Assembly: GCF_013377855.1 (NCBI RefSeq)
Contig: NZ_JABXYJ010000005.1
Span: forward strand, 362,073-426,072
Reading direction: 5' to 3'
Origin: Cognatundibacterium oligocarboniphilum
Lineage (GTDB): Bacteria > Pseudomonadota > Gammaproteobacteria > Burkholderiales > Burkholderiaceae_D
Length of the DNA: 64,000 bases
In this document: in pieces, positions 53,852-62,357 of the stretch
How the letters are laid out: every line of letters starts with the position of its first letter
Position numbering within the stretch: the stretch's first letter is position 1
Program-made: the position numbers and the translations under genes
Notes under the pieces: generated by a model
Databases searched by the model: none
Seen by the model: only the letters and a program-made list of their open reading frames with translations
Told to the model about the DNA's origin: nothing

Positions 53852-54564
53852 GACAGGAAATTTTTGGGGGAATGTGTTTCGATGGAGATCACCCGGCCGT
53901 CGTCCATGCGGGCGATGCGGTCGGCAAAACAAAAAATACGCGGATCGTGTGTCACGACGAGCAGCGCGCGACCAGCAGTTCTTGCAACCTTGCGCAAGGT
54001 TTCCATAACAGTTTGCCCGGCGTCGTGATCAAGGCTGGAGGTCGGTTCGTCGCAGATAATCAGCCGCGGTTCGTGTACTAGCGCACGTGCAATGGCAACG
54101 CGTTGTTGCTGACCACCGCTCATGCGTCCGGGTGAATGGTCAGCGCGACTGGCCAGCCCAAGAGACTCCAGCACAATTCTGGCCTGCGATTCTGCGGCTT
54201 TGCGCGGCACGCCCTGCAGCAAAAGCGGTACAGAGATATTTTCGACGGCTGTCAACGCCGGCAATAAATTGAAGCTCTGAAAAACAAAACCGATGTGCTG
54301 CCCACGGAAACGCGCACGCTGCTGCGCAGACATGGTTCGTATGTTCTTGTCGAGTACCTTGCAGTCACCGCTGTCGGCATCCAACATGCCGCCGATGATG
54401 GATATCAGGCTGGTTTTGCCACAACCGGAAGGCCCGGCCAGTATCAGTAATTCACCGCCATGAATATCGAGGTCGGCACCGCGCAGGGCAGGGGTCTGCG
54501 CCTCACCATGATTGTAGGTTTTGCGAATCGCTCTGCAGGAAACCAGTGGAGAAACGGAAGACAT
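53848..54564 (-). CDS. ABC exporter ATP-binding protein, DevA/LolD-like
   Basis: Energises the exporter. From ATG 54564 the product is 238 residues with Walker A LAGPSGCGKTSLI, the signature MSGGQQQRVAIARAL, Walker B LIICDEPTSSLD and the switch histidine in VVTHDPR. Longer starts up to 54627 are possible, but family alignment begins near VSCRAIRKTY. First gene of the operon; a palindromic site lies 75-95 bases upstream. Confidence 0.93.
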   Translation of the reverse strand: MSSVSPLVSCRAIRKTYNHGEAQTPALRGADLDIHGGELLILAGPSGCGKTSLISIIGGMLDADSGDCKVLDKNIRTMSAQQRARFRGQHIGFVFQSFNLLPALTAVENISVPLLLQGVPRKAAESQARIVLESLGLASRADHSPGRMSGGQQQRVAIARALVHEPRLIICDEPTSSLDHDAGQTVMETLRKVARTAGRALLVVTHDPRIFCFADRIARMDDGRVISIETHSPKNFLS

Positions 54565-54637
54565 GGGGTGGACTTGGCGCTTATTCGGAATCGGAGCGCC
54601 AAGAATACCTGTCGCAACTGATGCCACGATGACGCTT

Positions 54638-54657
54638 ATCTGACCGTTTCGTCAGAT
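54638..54657. promoter_or_regulatory. Palindromic operator candidate upstream of the exporter operon
   Basis: ATCTGAC and GTCAGAT form a perfect 7-bp inverted repeat around six bases (CGTTTC). It lies in the 211-base gap between the sensor-kinase stop and the exporter ATPase start, a natural place for a binding site of the adjacent response regulator. Confidence 0.45.
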
Positions 54658-54760
54658 TGGCGGCTGCCTGCAATGAGCAGGAGATAATCTGTGGTGGTCA
54701 GTGACACTCAGTGAAAGTGAGCGGTGACCGGATAAGCGTTGTGTATCGCCGCGACAGACA

Positions 54761-54781
54761 GTCTGACGGAAATTTTCAGAC
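54761..54781. repeat. Second TCTGA/TCAGA inverted repeat at the end of the kinase gene
   Basis: GTCTGA (54761-54766) and TCAGAC (54776-54781) face each other around nine bases and overlap the sensor-kinase stop codon. The arms share TCTGA/TCAGA with the palindrome at 54638-54657. It could be a second regulator site or a weak hairpin at the transcript end. Confidence 0.35.
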
Positions 54782-56170
54782 GGAAGCATGGTGTCCGGAC
54801 GTATCGCTTGCAGGGAAATACAGAAGCACTTCGGTACCCTGATCGGGGATGCTGGCAATCGCAATCGTTCCACCGTGGAGGCGCATGATGGACTGTACGA
54901 TGGCAAGGCCCAGGCCGCTGCCCTGGCCGCGGCGCTGTCTGGAGCGATCTGCCGTATAAAAGCGCTCGGTAATATAGGGCAGATCTTCCGTTGCGATACC
55001 GCAACCGGAATCGCTGACCTGAACTTCCACGCTGCCCGATTGCTGGACGACGGCGCTCAGCGTCACCGAGCCGCCCTTGCCGGTATTCCTCAGCGCATTG
55101 TCAACCAGATTAGCCAGAGCGCGTCGCAAGAGCCCCTGATCCGCCCATAGCCGGCCGCTTGCCTGCACATTCAGCGTCATATCCTGTTCGTCGGCCATGG
55201 CCTGAAAAAAATGGCAGACAGATTGCAATTCGGCGTGCAGATCCAGATGCTTGCAATCGAGGGCAGTATCGGCTTGCTCAGCTCGCGCGAGGAACAGCAA
55301 GGCATCGACCATACGTGCAAGTTTGGCATACTCGTCCAACCCGGATTCCAGACATTGCCGGTATTCGACTGGAGAGCGTTCGCGGGATAAAGTGGTTTCT
55401 GCTTCACTACGCAAAATCTGCAAAGGAGTACGTAATTCGTGCGCAATGTCCGCTGAAAAACGCGACATACGGGAGAACGCGTCATCAAGACGTATCAGCA
55501 GCCGGTTGAAATTATCTGCCAGTATACGCAATTCTTCCGGCCAGTCGGTCTCATCCACGCGCTGATCCAATTGCCGGATACCCAGTCCTTCGACCAGAAC
55601 GGCAAGGCGATGCAAGGGAGCCAGTCCATAGCGTGCAATGGCATAGCCGGCGGCTATGGCGATAAGCAATACGGTAATCACGCCGGTAAGCAGCATATCG
55701 CGATAGAACGCCAGCAAGCGCTGTTCCTTGGCGAGGCGCATGGCGGCGTGTATGGTCAGCTTGTCGCTGTGCTGCTTCATCAGGCGGTAACGTATTTGCT
55801 GGCGGTCGTACCAGTCTGCCTTTTCTGCCACCCAGGGCATGGCATCGAATGTTTCCGACGGAATGCCCTGGGCTTCTGCATTATGGGTATCGGCAACGAC
55901 AGCATTGCCCTCGTCGAAGACTCTGACGCGAATATCGGGAAAGGTTTCACCCTCGTGCTGTAATTCTTCTTGCAGGGCGGCGTAATTTCCAGGATGCAGG
56001 GCGATAACGGCGCGCGCTTCCGAGACTTTGCTGAATAAAAATGTATCATCTTCTCGCAGCAGGCGATCAGCCAGCATCCAGTACATCACATAACCCACCG
56101 ATGCAATCAGCGCCGTGCTCAGCAATGCATACCAGACTGTAAGCCGGAGGGACATGGAATGTAATTTCAT
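54776..56170 (-). CDS. Sensor histidine kinase (CusS/QseC-like)
   Basis: The 464-residue kinase has two membrane helices (about residues 12-33 and 158-181) framing a periplasmic sensor domain of some 125 residues, a HAMP linker, a dimerisation domain with FSADIAHELRTPLQ (phospho-acceptor His), and an ATPase domain with LANLVDNALRNT, VSDSGCGIA and GQGSGLGLAIVQ. It follows its response regulator by 6 bases. The signal is unknown; family resemblance to metal sensors is only a hint. Confidence 0.93.
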   Translation of the reverse strand: MKLHSMSLRLTVWYALLSTALIASVGYVMYWMLADRLLREDDTFLFSKVSEARAVIALHPGNYAALQEELQHEGETFPDIRVRVFDEGNAVVADTHNAEAQGIPSETFDAMPWVAEKADWYDRQQIRYRLMKQHSDKLTIHAAMRLAKEQRLLAFYRDMLLTGVITVLLIAIAAGYAIARYGLAPLHRLAVLVEGLGIRQLDQRVDETDWPEELRILADNFNRLLIRLDDAFSRMSRFSADIAHELRTPLQILRSEAETTLSRERSPVEYRQCLESGLDEYAKLARMVDALLFLARAEQADTALDCKHLDLHAELQSVCHFFQAMADEQDMTLNVQASGRLWADQGLLRRALANLVDNALRNTGKGGSVTLSAVVQQSGSVEVQVSDSGCGIATEDLPYITERFYTADRSRQRRGQGSGLGLAIVQSIMRLHGGTIAIASIPDQGTEVLLYFPASDTSGHHASV

Positions 56171-56176
56171 CGTCGC

Positions 56177-56851
56177 TCAGCTTCGCACTTCCAGCACGTA
56201 GCCGACACCGCGCAAGGTGTGTATCAGCTTGCATTCGAAGGGGTCGTCAATTTTTTTACGCAGGCGGCGGATGGCTGCGTCGATCACATTGCTGTCGCCG
56301 TCGAAGTTCATGTCCCATACCTGCTCCGCAAGATGGGTGCGGGTCAGAACTTCGCCGGAATGGCGCATCAGATAATCCAGCACCCGATATTCTTGCTGCG
56401 CCAGATCGAGCATCTGTCCGGCGCGGGAAACACGGTGTCTGATCCTGTCCATTTCAAGGTCCGCCACGCGCATCAGCTCCGATTGCTGAGCCGGTGCGCG
56501 TCGTAAAACATTGCGGATACGGGCAAGCAATTCGGAGAAGGCAAACGGTTTGACGAGGTAATCATCCGCTCCCGCATTGAGCCCTTTAACACGATCGGAT
56601 ACCGCATCCAGCGCCGTGAGCAGTATGACGGGCAGGGCGCTCCGTTCCGCTTTCAGCGCATGCAGTACCGACCAGCCGTCACATTTGGGCAGCATCACGT
56701 CCAGTATCACCAGTGCGTAGTTTTCAGTCAGCGCCAGATGCAGGCCGTCAATACCGTTTTCTGCCATATCTGCAGAAAATCCTTCTTCCCGCAGGGCGCG
56801 CGCCAAGGCGGCAGCGGTTTTAGGCTCATCTTCGACTATGAGGATTTTCAT
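56177..56851 (-). CDS. OmpR-family response regulator (CusR/QseB-like)
   Basis: The 224-residue regulator starts KILIVEDEPKTAAALARAL, has the phosphoacceptor region LVILDVMLPKCDGW, the conserved Lys in DDYLVKPF and a winged-helix output domain (LDLAQQEYRVLDYLMRHSG, VIDAAIRRLRKKID). The ATG at 56851 is chosen over 56863 because family alignment starts there. Operon order regulator-kinase, then exporter genes in the same direction, suggests it controls the exporter. Confidence 0.94.
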   Translation of the reverse strand: MKILIVEDEPKTAAALARALREEGFSADMAENGIDGLHLALTENYALVILDVMLPKCDGWSVLHALKAERSALPVILLTALDAVSDRVKGLNAGADDYLVKPFAFSELLARIRNVLRRAPAQQSELMRVADLEMDRIRHRVSRAGQMLDLAQQEYRVLDYLMRHSGEVLTRTHLAEQVWDMNFDGDSNVIDAAIRRLRKKIDDPFECKLIHTLRGVGYVLEVRS

Positions 56852-56999
56852 ACCGGAAATCAAATAGGGCGGGGAAATCGTGTCATTGTAATGCGTTGAA
56901 GACGAAAGATGATTACGAGCTTAAATTGCAAAGAAAATTTTCGTCAATAAAAAAGAAAACCCTATCTGATCAATGAGTGCAACGTATTGGCTGGTGTTC

Positions 57000-57638
57000 T
57001 CATGAACCTTCTGAATGTGAGGTAATAATTGATCCGATATAAGGGGGTGGCAAGTGAATCGCATACTGGTTTGCCTGCCTGTTCTCGAACAGTAATTTAT
57101 CCGAAAAATCTTTACTATACTCTTGCAACGGTATGCCAGCATATTTACAACTCGCTTCCAGTATTGTCCATTCCCTGAAAAATAACGGCATCTGCAAATT
57201 GCCTGGCCTCTCCAGAATCATGTCTGTCTTGATTTGCCCAAGATAAAGTCTGGATGTCTCTACCCATTGGCTGAATAAGGTGTTTTGCGGAAAACAGGCA
57301 ACATCGATAGCTATATTTTTGTGAAGATGGATAGCTGCAGCAGATAAACCCGATTCATGACTGAATGACACGGCGAATTCTTTTTGCGCCATCTGAATTA
57401 GCGCTCGTTTACCTGTTCGCAAAATCAGGCGAATTTGTGAAGGTGGGGAGTTCAATGCGCGCGACAACAACTCGGTAACGGCAAGACGTAACTCCTGTCG
57501 CGCCATATCCCTTCCCAATGTCGGTGGTAAATGAAGATATATGATCGCCCATTTTTGCAACAAAAAATGTTGAATGACCTGCTCTTTCATGGCTGGCCAC
57601 GACATCGCAGGCAAATATGGGAGTTTTCCTGATTCCAT
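57000..57638 (-). CDS. 4'-phosphopantetheinyl transferase-like protein (Sfp type), divergent
   Basis: Likely attaches the phosphopantetheine arm to the carrier domain of the adjacent synthetase. The 212-residue product has AVSFSHESGLSAAAI (Ser93, His94), IAIDVA with the metal-binding Asp112, and REWTILEASCK with Trp157, Glu161 and Lys165. In typical Sfp enzymes the motifs read G-D-x-E and W-x-x-K-E-A; here the acidic residue after Asp112 is Ala114 and the lysine before Glu161 is Leu160, so activity is uncertain. It starts 25 bases after the synthetase stop, in the same operon. Confidence 0.7.
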   Translation of the reverse strand: MESGKLPYLPAMSWPAMKEQVIQHFLLQKWAIIYLHLPPTLGRDMARQELRLAVTELLSRALNSPPSQIRLILRTGKRALIQMAQKEFAVSFSHESGLSAAAIHLHKNIAIDVACFPQNTLFSQWVETSRLYLGQIKTDMILERPGNLQMPLFFREWTILEASCKYAGIPLQEYSKDFSDKLLFENRQANQYAIHLPPPYIGSIITSHSEGS

Positions 57639-57662
57639 CAAGATACAGAGAGTTTGTTCAAA

Positions 57663-60600
57663 TCAGGTCAGGGACTGTGCATCTACCATCATTGCTGCGG
57701 GACAGCCGCGCCAGTTGGAGCCTGCAGGAATATATTCTCCCTTCATGACCAATGTTAATGCCCCCAGCGATGCATTGTCACCAACCACTGCGCCGTAGAG
57801 CACAGAACTGCGCGCTCCCATGTACACTCTTGAGCCAATATTGACACGGTCAATTTTCATGACCCTGTCTTCAAAGAGGTGCGTCTGAGGACAGGCTAAA
57901 GCATTAATTTCACTGTAATCGCCGATACTGACGCAATCAAACTCGGTAATATCGGTTGTGTCCATATAAACCCCGCGTCCTATACGACATCCCAGTAAAT
58001 TAAATGCAACCGGTAACCAAGGTGTCCCGCGCAGATAACGCATAAAATTAGGAACAGCAATTCCTTCGTAGAGATTGGTAATTCCTTCGGAAAACCAGAC
58101 AAAAGGAGTCCACATCGGCGCACTGACCTTCTGGTAACGAAAAATCAGCAGCCACTTGAGTATCAGGACAAAGGTGAAACTTCCAATTCCATAAAGTAAT
58201 CCGGCTACAGACAGGTAGTACAGTACCTCGGTCCAGCGATCATCACCTGCGAGCGGCATCAGATCCAGCACGATGGTATAACCAACAGCGATCACCATGG
58301 CGTGTGGCGCAATAATACGGAAAGTTTCAACAAGGGTACGCCCAATTCTGCGGATCACGGATGGTGTAAATGTCAGGTTTTCCGGAAAGCCTTTGACTTC
58401 CTCCCTTGCAGGTAAGTGCATGGGGGGCGACCCCAGCCAGGTATCACCTGAGCGAATTTGCACATTGTCCGGCGCACAGGTATGTACACCGATCAGCACG
58501 TTTTCAGGCAAGATCGTTCCATCGGGAATGTAAGCGCCATTGCCAATAAAACTGCGCCGCGAAATGATCGTCGGATGCATGGTCATCCAGCCCCGGTCAA
58601 TCTGTTCGTCCCCCAGTAAAACAGCATCCGCGATGAATGTCTCGTCACCTAATGTCAGCATGTCAGGAACCACACCCAGCGCCGTTGAAATTTCGGCACC
58701 CTTGCCAACTTTTGCTCCGAGTATCCGATACCAGAATGGCGCGTAGACGGTTGCATAGACTCCGTGAAGAACATTCAGACTGGCTTCCTGAATTTGGTTC
58801 ACAAGCCATTTTCCATAATAGATTTTCCCATGTACTGCATAGAGTCCCGGTTTTAGTCTGGGCAGAATACTCCAGCGGATTGCTGCTGACAGCAATGCGG
58901 TGCAAACAATCAGTACGGCTGTTGCTGGGAACGCCAGTAAAAAATATTTACCTAACTGCATTGGTACGTTATTTGTTTGCATCCACGGAAAATTATCTGG
59001 ATTATCAAACCAGTCAATCGTTACAAAACTGGGAAAGACAGGCATGAAAAAGAGGGCGTTGATAAATAATGAGCCTGCCGTAAAAAAACACAGTTCCCAC
59101 ATTGAACGCCATTGACTGAGTGGCGGCCGGGCAGGGGAAGCAGAAGGATCAAACGCTCCGCAATCTTTGGCGGGAGAGCCCTTCCAGACTCTCCCGGGCG
59201 GGATGATTTGTCCTTCTGCCAGCGCTGATTGTCCCTCGAGATGTGCTGCATTTTCCAGTTTAACGCCACCCTCTAAAACTGAGTATGAACCGACATACGC
59301 TTCGTTGCCAAGTTCAATGGTTCCTAACCATAATTCGTTATGCTGTACTCTCGCATTCTCAAAATTGGCAGCATTGCCAATGCTGCAGCCATCACCAATT
59401 CTCAATAAATCAGGTGCACGGAGTGAAATCGATCCGATCATCACATCTTTGCCGATATGCGCCCCTAATGCGCGCAGCCACCATGAATACAGGGAAGATC
59501 CGCTCAGCATATAAGCGGGTGCGGCCTCTACCATACGGTCTGACAGCCACCAGCGAAAATAAGTCATTCCCCATAACGGATAGCGTCCTGGTTTCAGGCG
59601 TCCTGCGATCAGCCATTTCCCGGCAATTGCAACTCCGAATTCGATCAGTGTCAGCATTAAAAAGACCCCGACGGACAGCATAATGGCGCGAGGAATAGAG
59701 TCTCCGGGATCGCCGGTAAAATAATGGTAAGCAAAAAATGGTGCCAGCCATTGAACCATGCGCATTGCCACCAGCCAGGGAATAACAACTGCCTGTGCAG
59801 TACCGCATAACCAGCGTTTCCAGTACGGTGCCGGCAGCCATGTTTGCGAATCGTTTCTCGTCTTGGTTGCATGAATATCGGCGGCAACTTCCAATGTTGC
59901 AGCAATTTGCCCAATGCTCCGCTGCGTATAAATATCTGCGATTTTAAAATAAGCAAAGCGCGCATCCTGCCTCAGAGTGGAAACTAGCCGCGCTGCCATT
60001 AACGAATGCCCGCCAAGATCAGCAAAGAAATCTGATTCCCTTCGAATCGCTTGTCCCGGAAAAAGCGTTTGAAGCGCCCGAAATAAATATGTTTCAGCTT
60101 CTGATTCCGGGGTATCTGATTCTCCGGCAATGGTGGTTGTACTCAGATCAAGCCGTTTCAGTACGTTCCGGTCTATTTTTCCAGAGGTTAGACGAGGCAT
60201 TTCGTTGATCAATTCAAACCTGGCGGGCAACATATAGGGAGGTAAACAACTGCTCAGTTGTGTTCTTAACCCGGTGATAAACTCCGCTGCGCTCAAAACG
60301 TACTGAGTATCACGTACGATAAACGCAACGATCTGGTCGATATCCTGATCTTTACGCAATACGACAGCCACGGTTCTTAAGCCCGGTTGTTGTGCCAAAA
60401 CCGATTCAATTTCACCCAACTCAACGCGAAAACCACGTATTTTGATCTGATCATCGGCCCGGCCAAGGCACTGAATTGTTCCATCCGGCTCAATGCAGGC
60501 CAGATCACCGGTTCTGTACAGGCGCTGTTCTTCCTTTTTATCTGACCAGGGATTAGGTAAAAATTTCTCACTTGTCAGGTCAGGCCTCCCCAGATAACCG

Positions 60601-61718
60601 ATCGCAACACCGGGCCCCGTAATACATAACTCCCCGGTTTCCCCTTGCGGCAAGAGACGTAAGCCATTGTCGACATCCGTAGCGATCACCATTAATGCGT
60701 AATTGGGTAAAGGTTTGCCGATCGTAACGGTTTGCCCCGGAAGTAGGAGGGCAAGACTTGCCGACACTGTTCCTTCAGTCGGGCCGTAGGTGTTGAATAT
60801 TTGTCGTCCGGCACGGCTCCATCGTGTCACAAGAGATTCAGGGCACATTTCCCCACCCAGATTAATCAGGCGCAGGCTGTCAATTTCTTGTGAGAACAAA
60901 GCAAGTAAAGTCGGTACAGCATGCAATACCGTGATCTGATTTTTTGCCAGTGCCAATGGCAATGCATCCGGATCGGCAGTAATTTCTTTTGGCGCGATCC
61001 ATAATGTGGCGCCAACCAGATAGCTAATCCAGATTTCCTCGAAAGACATATCAAAAGCAACAGAAAATCCTTGGTAAACTTTGTCCGAAGAACATATCCC
61101 CAGTATGTCATTTTCGCTCCGCAGAAAATGACAAATACTTCCCTGGCTAACCAGAATACCTTTCGGTTTACCAGTGGAACCAGAGGTGTAAATCACGTAG
61201 GCGGGATCCGTTGGTGCGGTTGTGGCGCGTGATACTGAAGGCAGATTTTGCTGCGACTGAATATCCTCAATGGTCCAGATAGCGACGTCCATCACCGTCC
61301 GTCCAGCCATCATGGATTCGCTACTCAGCAGACCAAATGCCTTGGCGTCGTGCAAGCAGACATGAATACGATCAATTGGTGTATCTGCATCAAATGGCAA
61401 CCAGGCTGCGCCGGATTTTACAATGGCTGCCTGCATGACCAGCAGTTCAGAGCCGCGTGGCAGCCATAAGCCAATAATATGCCCAGGGCGCACTCCGGCG
61501 TGTATCAACACCGACGCCGCATGGCTGGCCTGTGCTTCAAGTTCTGCATAAGTCAGTTTCTGCTCCTGGAAAATCAGAGCAATTTTTTCTGGGAACTGAA
61601 GTGCGGTATGTTCGAGAATATCTGCCAGGGTTTCGTGGCGAATCAGATCCGGACGATTGGAGCCATGTAAAATGGGAAGTTGATCGAAATCGAGCGGGGT
61701 GCTGCTGGACAGTGGCAT
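57663..61718 (-). CDS. Pls/PosA-family single-module NRPS (epsilon-poly-lysine-synthetase-like)
   Basis: A 1351-residue membrane synthetase. Residues 1-520 form an adenylation domain: YTSGSTGKPKG (177-187), NTYGPTE (309-315), YRTGDL (401-406), catalytic Lys514. Residues 540-610 form a carrier domain with Ser572 in GGHSL. There is no thioesterase or condensation domain. Instead six membrane helices (about 638-666, 677-704, 871-903, 923-953, 1131-1156, 1164-1193) alternate with three soluble hexapeptide-helix-like domains (about 752-850, 1000-1105, 1240-1340). This is the layout of Streptomyces Pls (A-T-6TM with three tandem domains), which polymerises L-lysine; NCBI models name the tail TIGR02353 (from memory). 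My hand-read pocket residues are D223 M224 E227 H266 I285 L287 T310 V318 S319 K514; the acidic E227 suits a basic amino acid. Product unproven. Confidence 0.9.
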   Translation of the reverse strand: MPLSSSTPLDFDQLPILHGSNRPDLIRHETLADILEHTALQFPEKIALIFQEQKLTYAELEAQASHAASVLIHAGVRPGHIIGLWLPRGSELLVMQAAIVKSGAAWLPFDADTPIDRIHVCLHDAKAFGLLSSESMMAGRTVMDVAIWTIEDIQSQQNLPSVSRATTAPTDPAYVIYTSGSTGKPKGILVSQGSICHFLRSENDILGICSSDKVYQGFSVAFDMSFEEIWISYLVGATLWIAPKEITADPDALPLALAKNQITVLHAVPTLLALFSQEIDSLRLINLGGEMCPESLVTRWSRAGRQIFNTYGPTEGTVSASLALLLPGQTVTIGKPLPNYALMVIATDVDNGLRLLPQGETGELCITGPGVAIGYLGRPDLTSEKFLPNPWSDKKEEQRLYRTGDLACIEPDGTIQCLGRADDQIKIRGFRVELGEIESVLAQQPGLRTVAVVLRKDQDIDQIVAFIVRDTQYVLSAAEFITGLRTQLSSCLPPYMLPARFELINEMPRLTSGKIDRNVLKRLDLSTTTIAGESDTPESEAETYLFRALQTLFPGQAIRRESDFFADLGGHSLMAARLVSTLRQDARFAYFKIADIYTQRSIGQIAATLEVAADIHATKTRNDSQTWLPAPYWKRWLCGTAQAVVIPWLVAMRMVQWLAPFFAYHYFTGDPGDSIPRAIMLSVGVFLMLTLIEFGVAIAGKWLIAGRLKPGRYPLWGMTYFRWWLSDRMVEAAPAYMLSGSSLYSWWLRALGAHIGKDVMIGSISLRAPDLLRIGDGCSIGNAANFENARVQHNELWLGTIELGNEAYVGSYSVLEGGVKLENAAHLEGQSALAEGQIIPPGRVWKGSPAKDCGAFDPSASPARPPLSQWRSMWELCFFTAGSLFINALFFMPVFPSFVTIDWFDNPDNFPWMQTNNVPMQLGKYFLLAFPATAVLIVCTALLSAAIRWSILPRLKPGLYAVHGKIYYGKWLVNQIQEASLNVLHGVYATVYAPFWYRILGAKVGKGAEISTALGVVPDMLTLGDETFIADAVLLGDEQIDRGWMTMHPTIISRRSFIGNGAYIPDGTILPENVLIGVHTCAPDNVQIRSGDTWLGSPPMHLPAREEVKGFPENLTFTPSVIRRIGRTLVETFRIIAPHAMVIAVGYTIVLDLMPLAGDDRWTEVLYYLSVAGLLYGIGSFTFVLILKWLLIFRYQKVSAPMWTPFVWFSEGITNLYEGIAVPNFMRYLRGTPWLPVAFNLLGCRIGRGVYMDTTDITEFDCVSIGDYSEINALACPQTHLFEDRVMKIDRVNIGSRVYMGARSSVLYGAVVGDNASLGALTLVMKGEYIPAGSNWRGCPAAMMVDAQSLT

Positions 61719-62357
61719 AAAAAATCAGGGAATAGTGGATACGATGATGGATTGTTATCTCAAGTAGCGAGTATTGTTCAACACTAAAAATACTGGGTGA
61801 CCATTAGTTTGATACATAGTCAGTTTACCATTTTGATAAATGAAAAATAAGAAGATATCTCAGAGATTTGTCATTGTTTTGTATAGATATCCGAATTCGC
61901 TGATTTGAGCGATGTCTATAAAAGTCAAAATAATTTTCTGACTTTATCTGGACGTGATCCGCTCTGGATTAAAATCTGCGGCCAGAATCTGACCGTTCTA
62001 AATTTATCAATAAAGATAACGCAATGCCGGGCTTGCTGCATGGCTGCTGTGTTCGGCTGTTCGCTGAGGCAGGTATTGAATCTGCGTATTGACGAGATTG
62101 TGGATATTTTCTGACCTGCAATAACGGCTCGATTGCTTTGGCTGTCAATAAATGTATGACCTCTTTCGCAGCATCATTGATATTGTTCGTTGCAATTGTC
62201 GTTCCAACATCAATATTTTCATTCGAAACGGAAACCTTACGTTCATTTTGACGACACATTTGCTGTGTAAAACGGAATGTCGGGTGGATATATTTTTGCC
62301 GAATTATTTCTGTTTTCCAGTGAGTATCTGGAAAAATAAGTTATTAAAGGAATTAAT
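61719..62357. promoter_or_regulatory. Long divergent intergenic region between the synthetase and porin genes
   Basis: 639 bases, notably A+T-rich near the synthetase. A nested dyad AGTATT (61770-61775) / AATACT (61789-61794) encloses TGTTCAACA and could be an operator about 50-75 bases before the synthetase start. A 31-codon hydrophobic ORF (62156-62251, product starting MTSFAASLILFVAIVV) has no ribosome binding site. No recognisable gene remnant was identified. TAAAGGAATTAAT before 62358 is the porin ribosome binding site. Confidence 0.4.

Noticed and set aside
62156..62251. 31-codon ORF with a hydrophobic, signal-like N-terminus (MTSFAASLILFVAIVV).
   Set aside because: No Shine-Dalgarno sequence, and the downstream half has no family features; kept only as a remark in the intergenic entry.
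61969..62259. A 96-codon minus-strand ORF in the synthetase-porin gap.
   Set aside because: No ribosome binding site, no recognisable domain and irregular composition; most likely a chance open frame.
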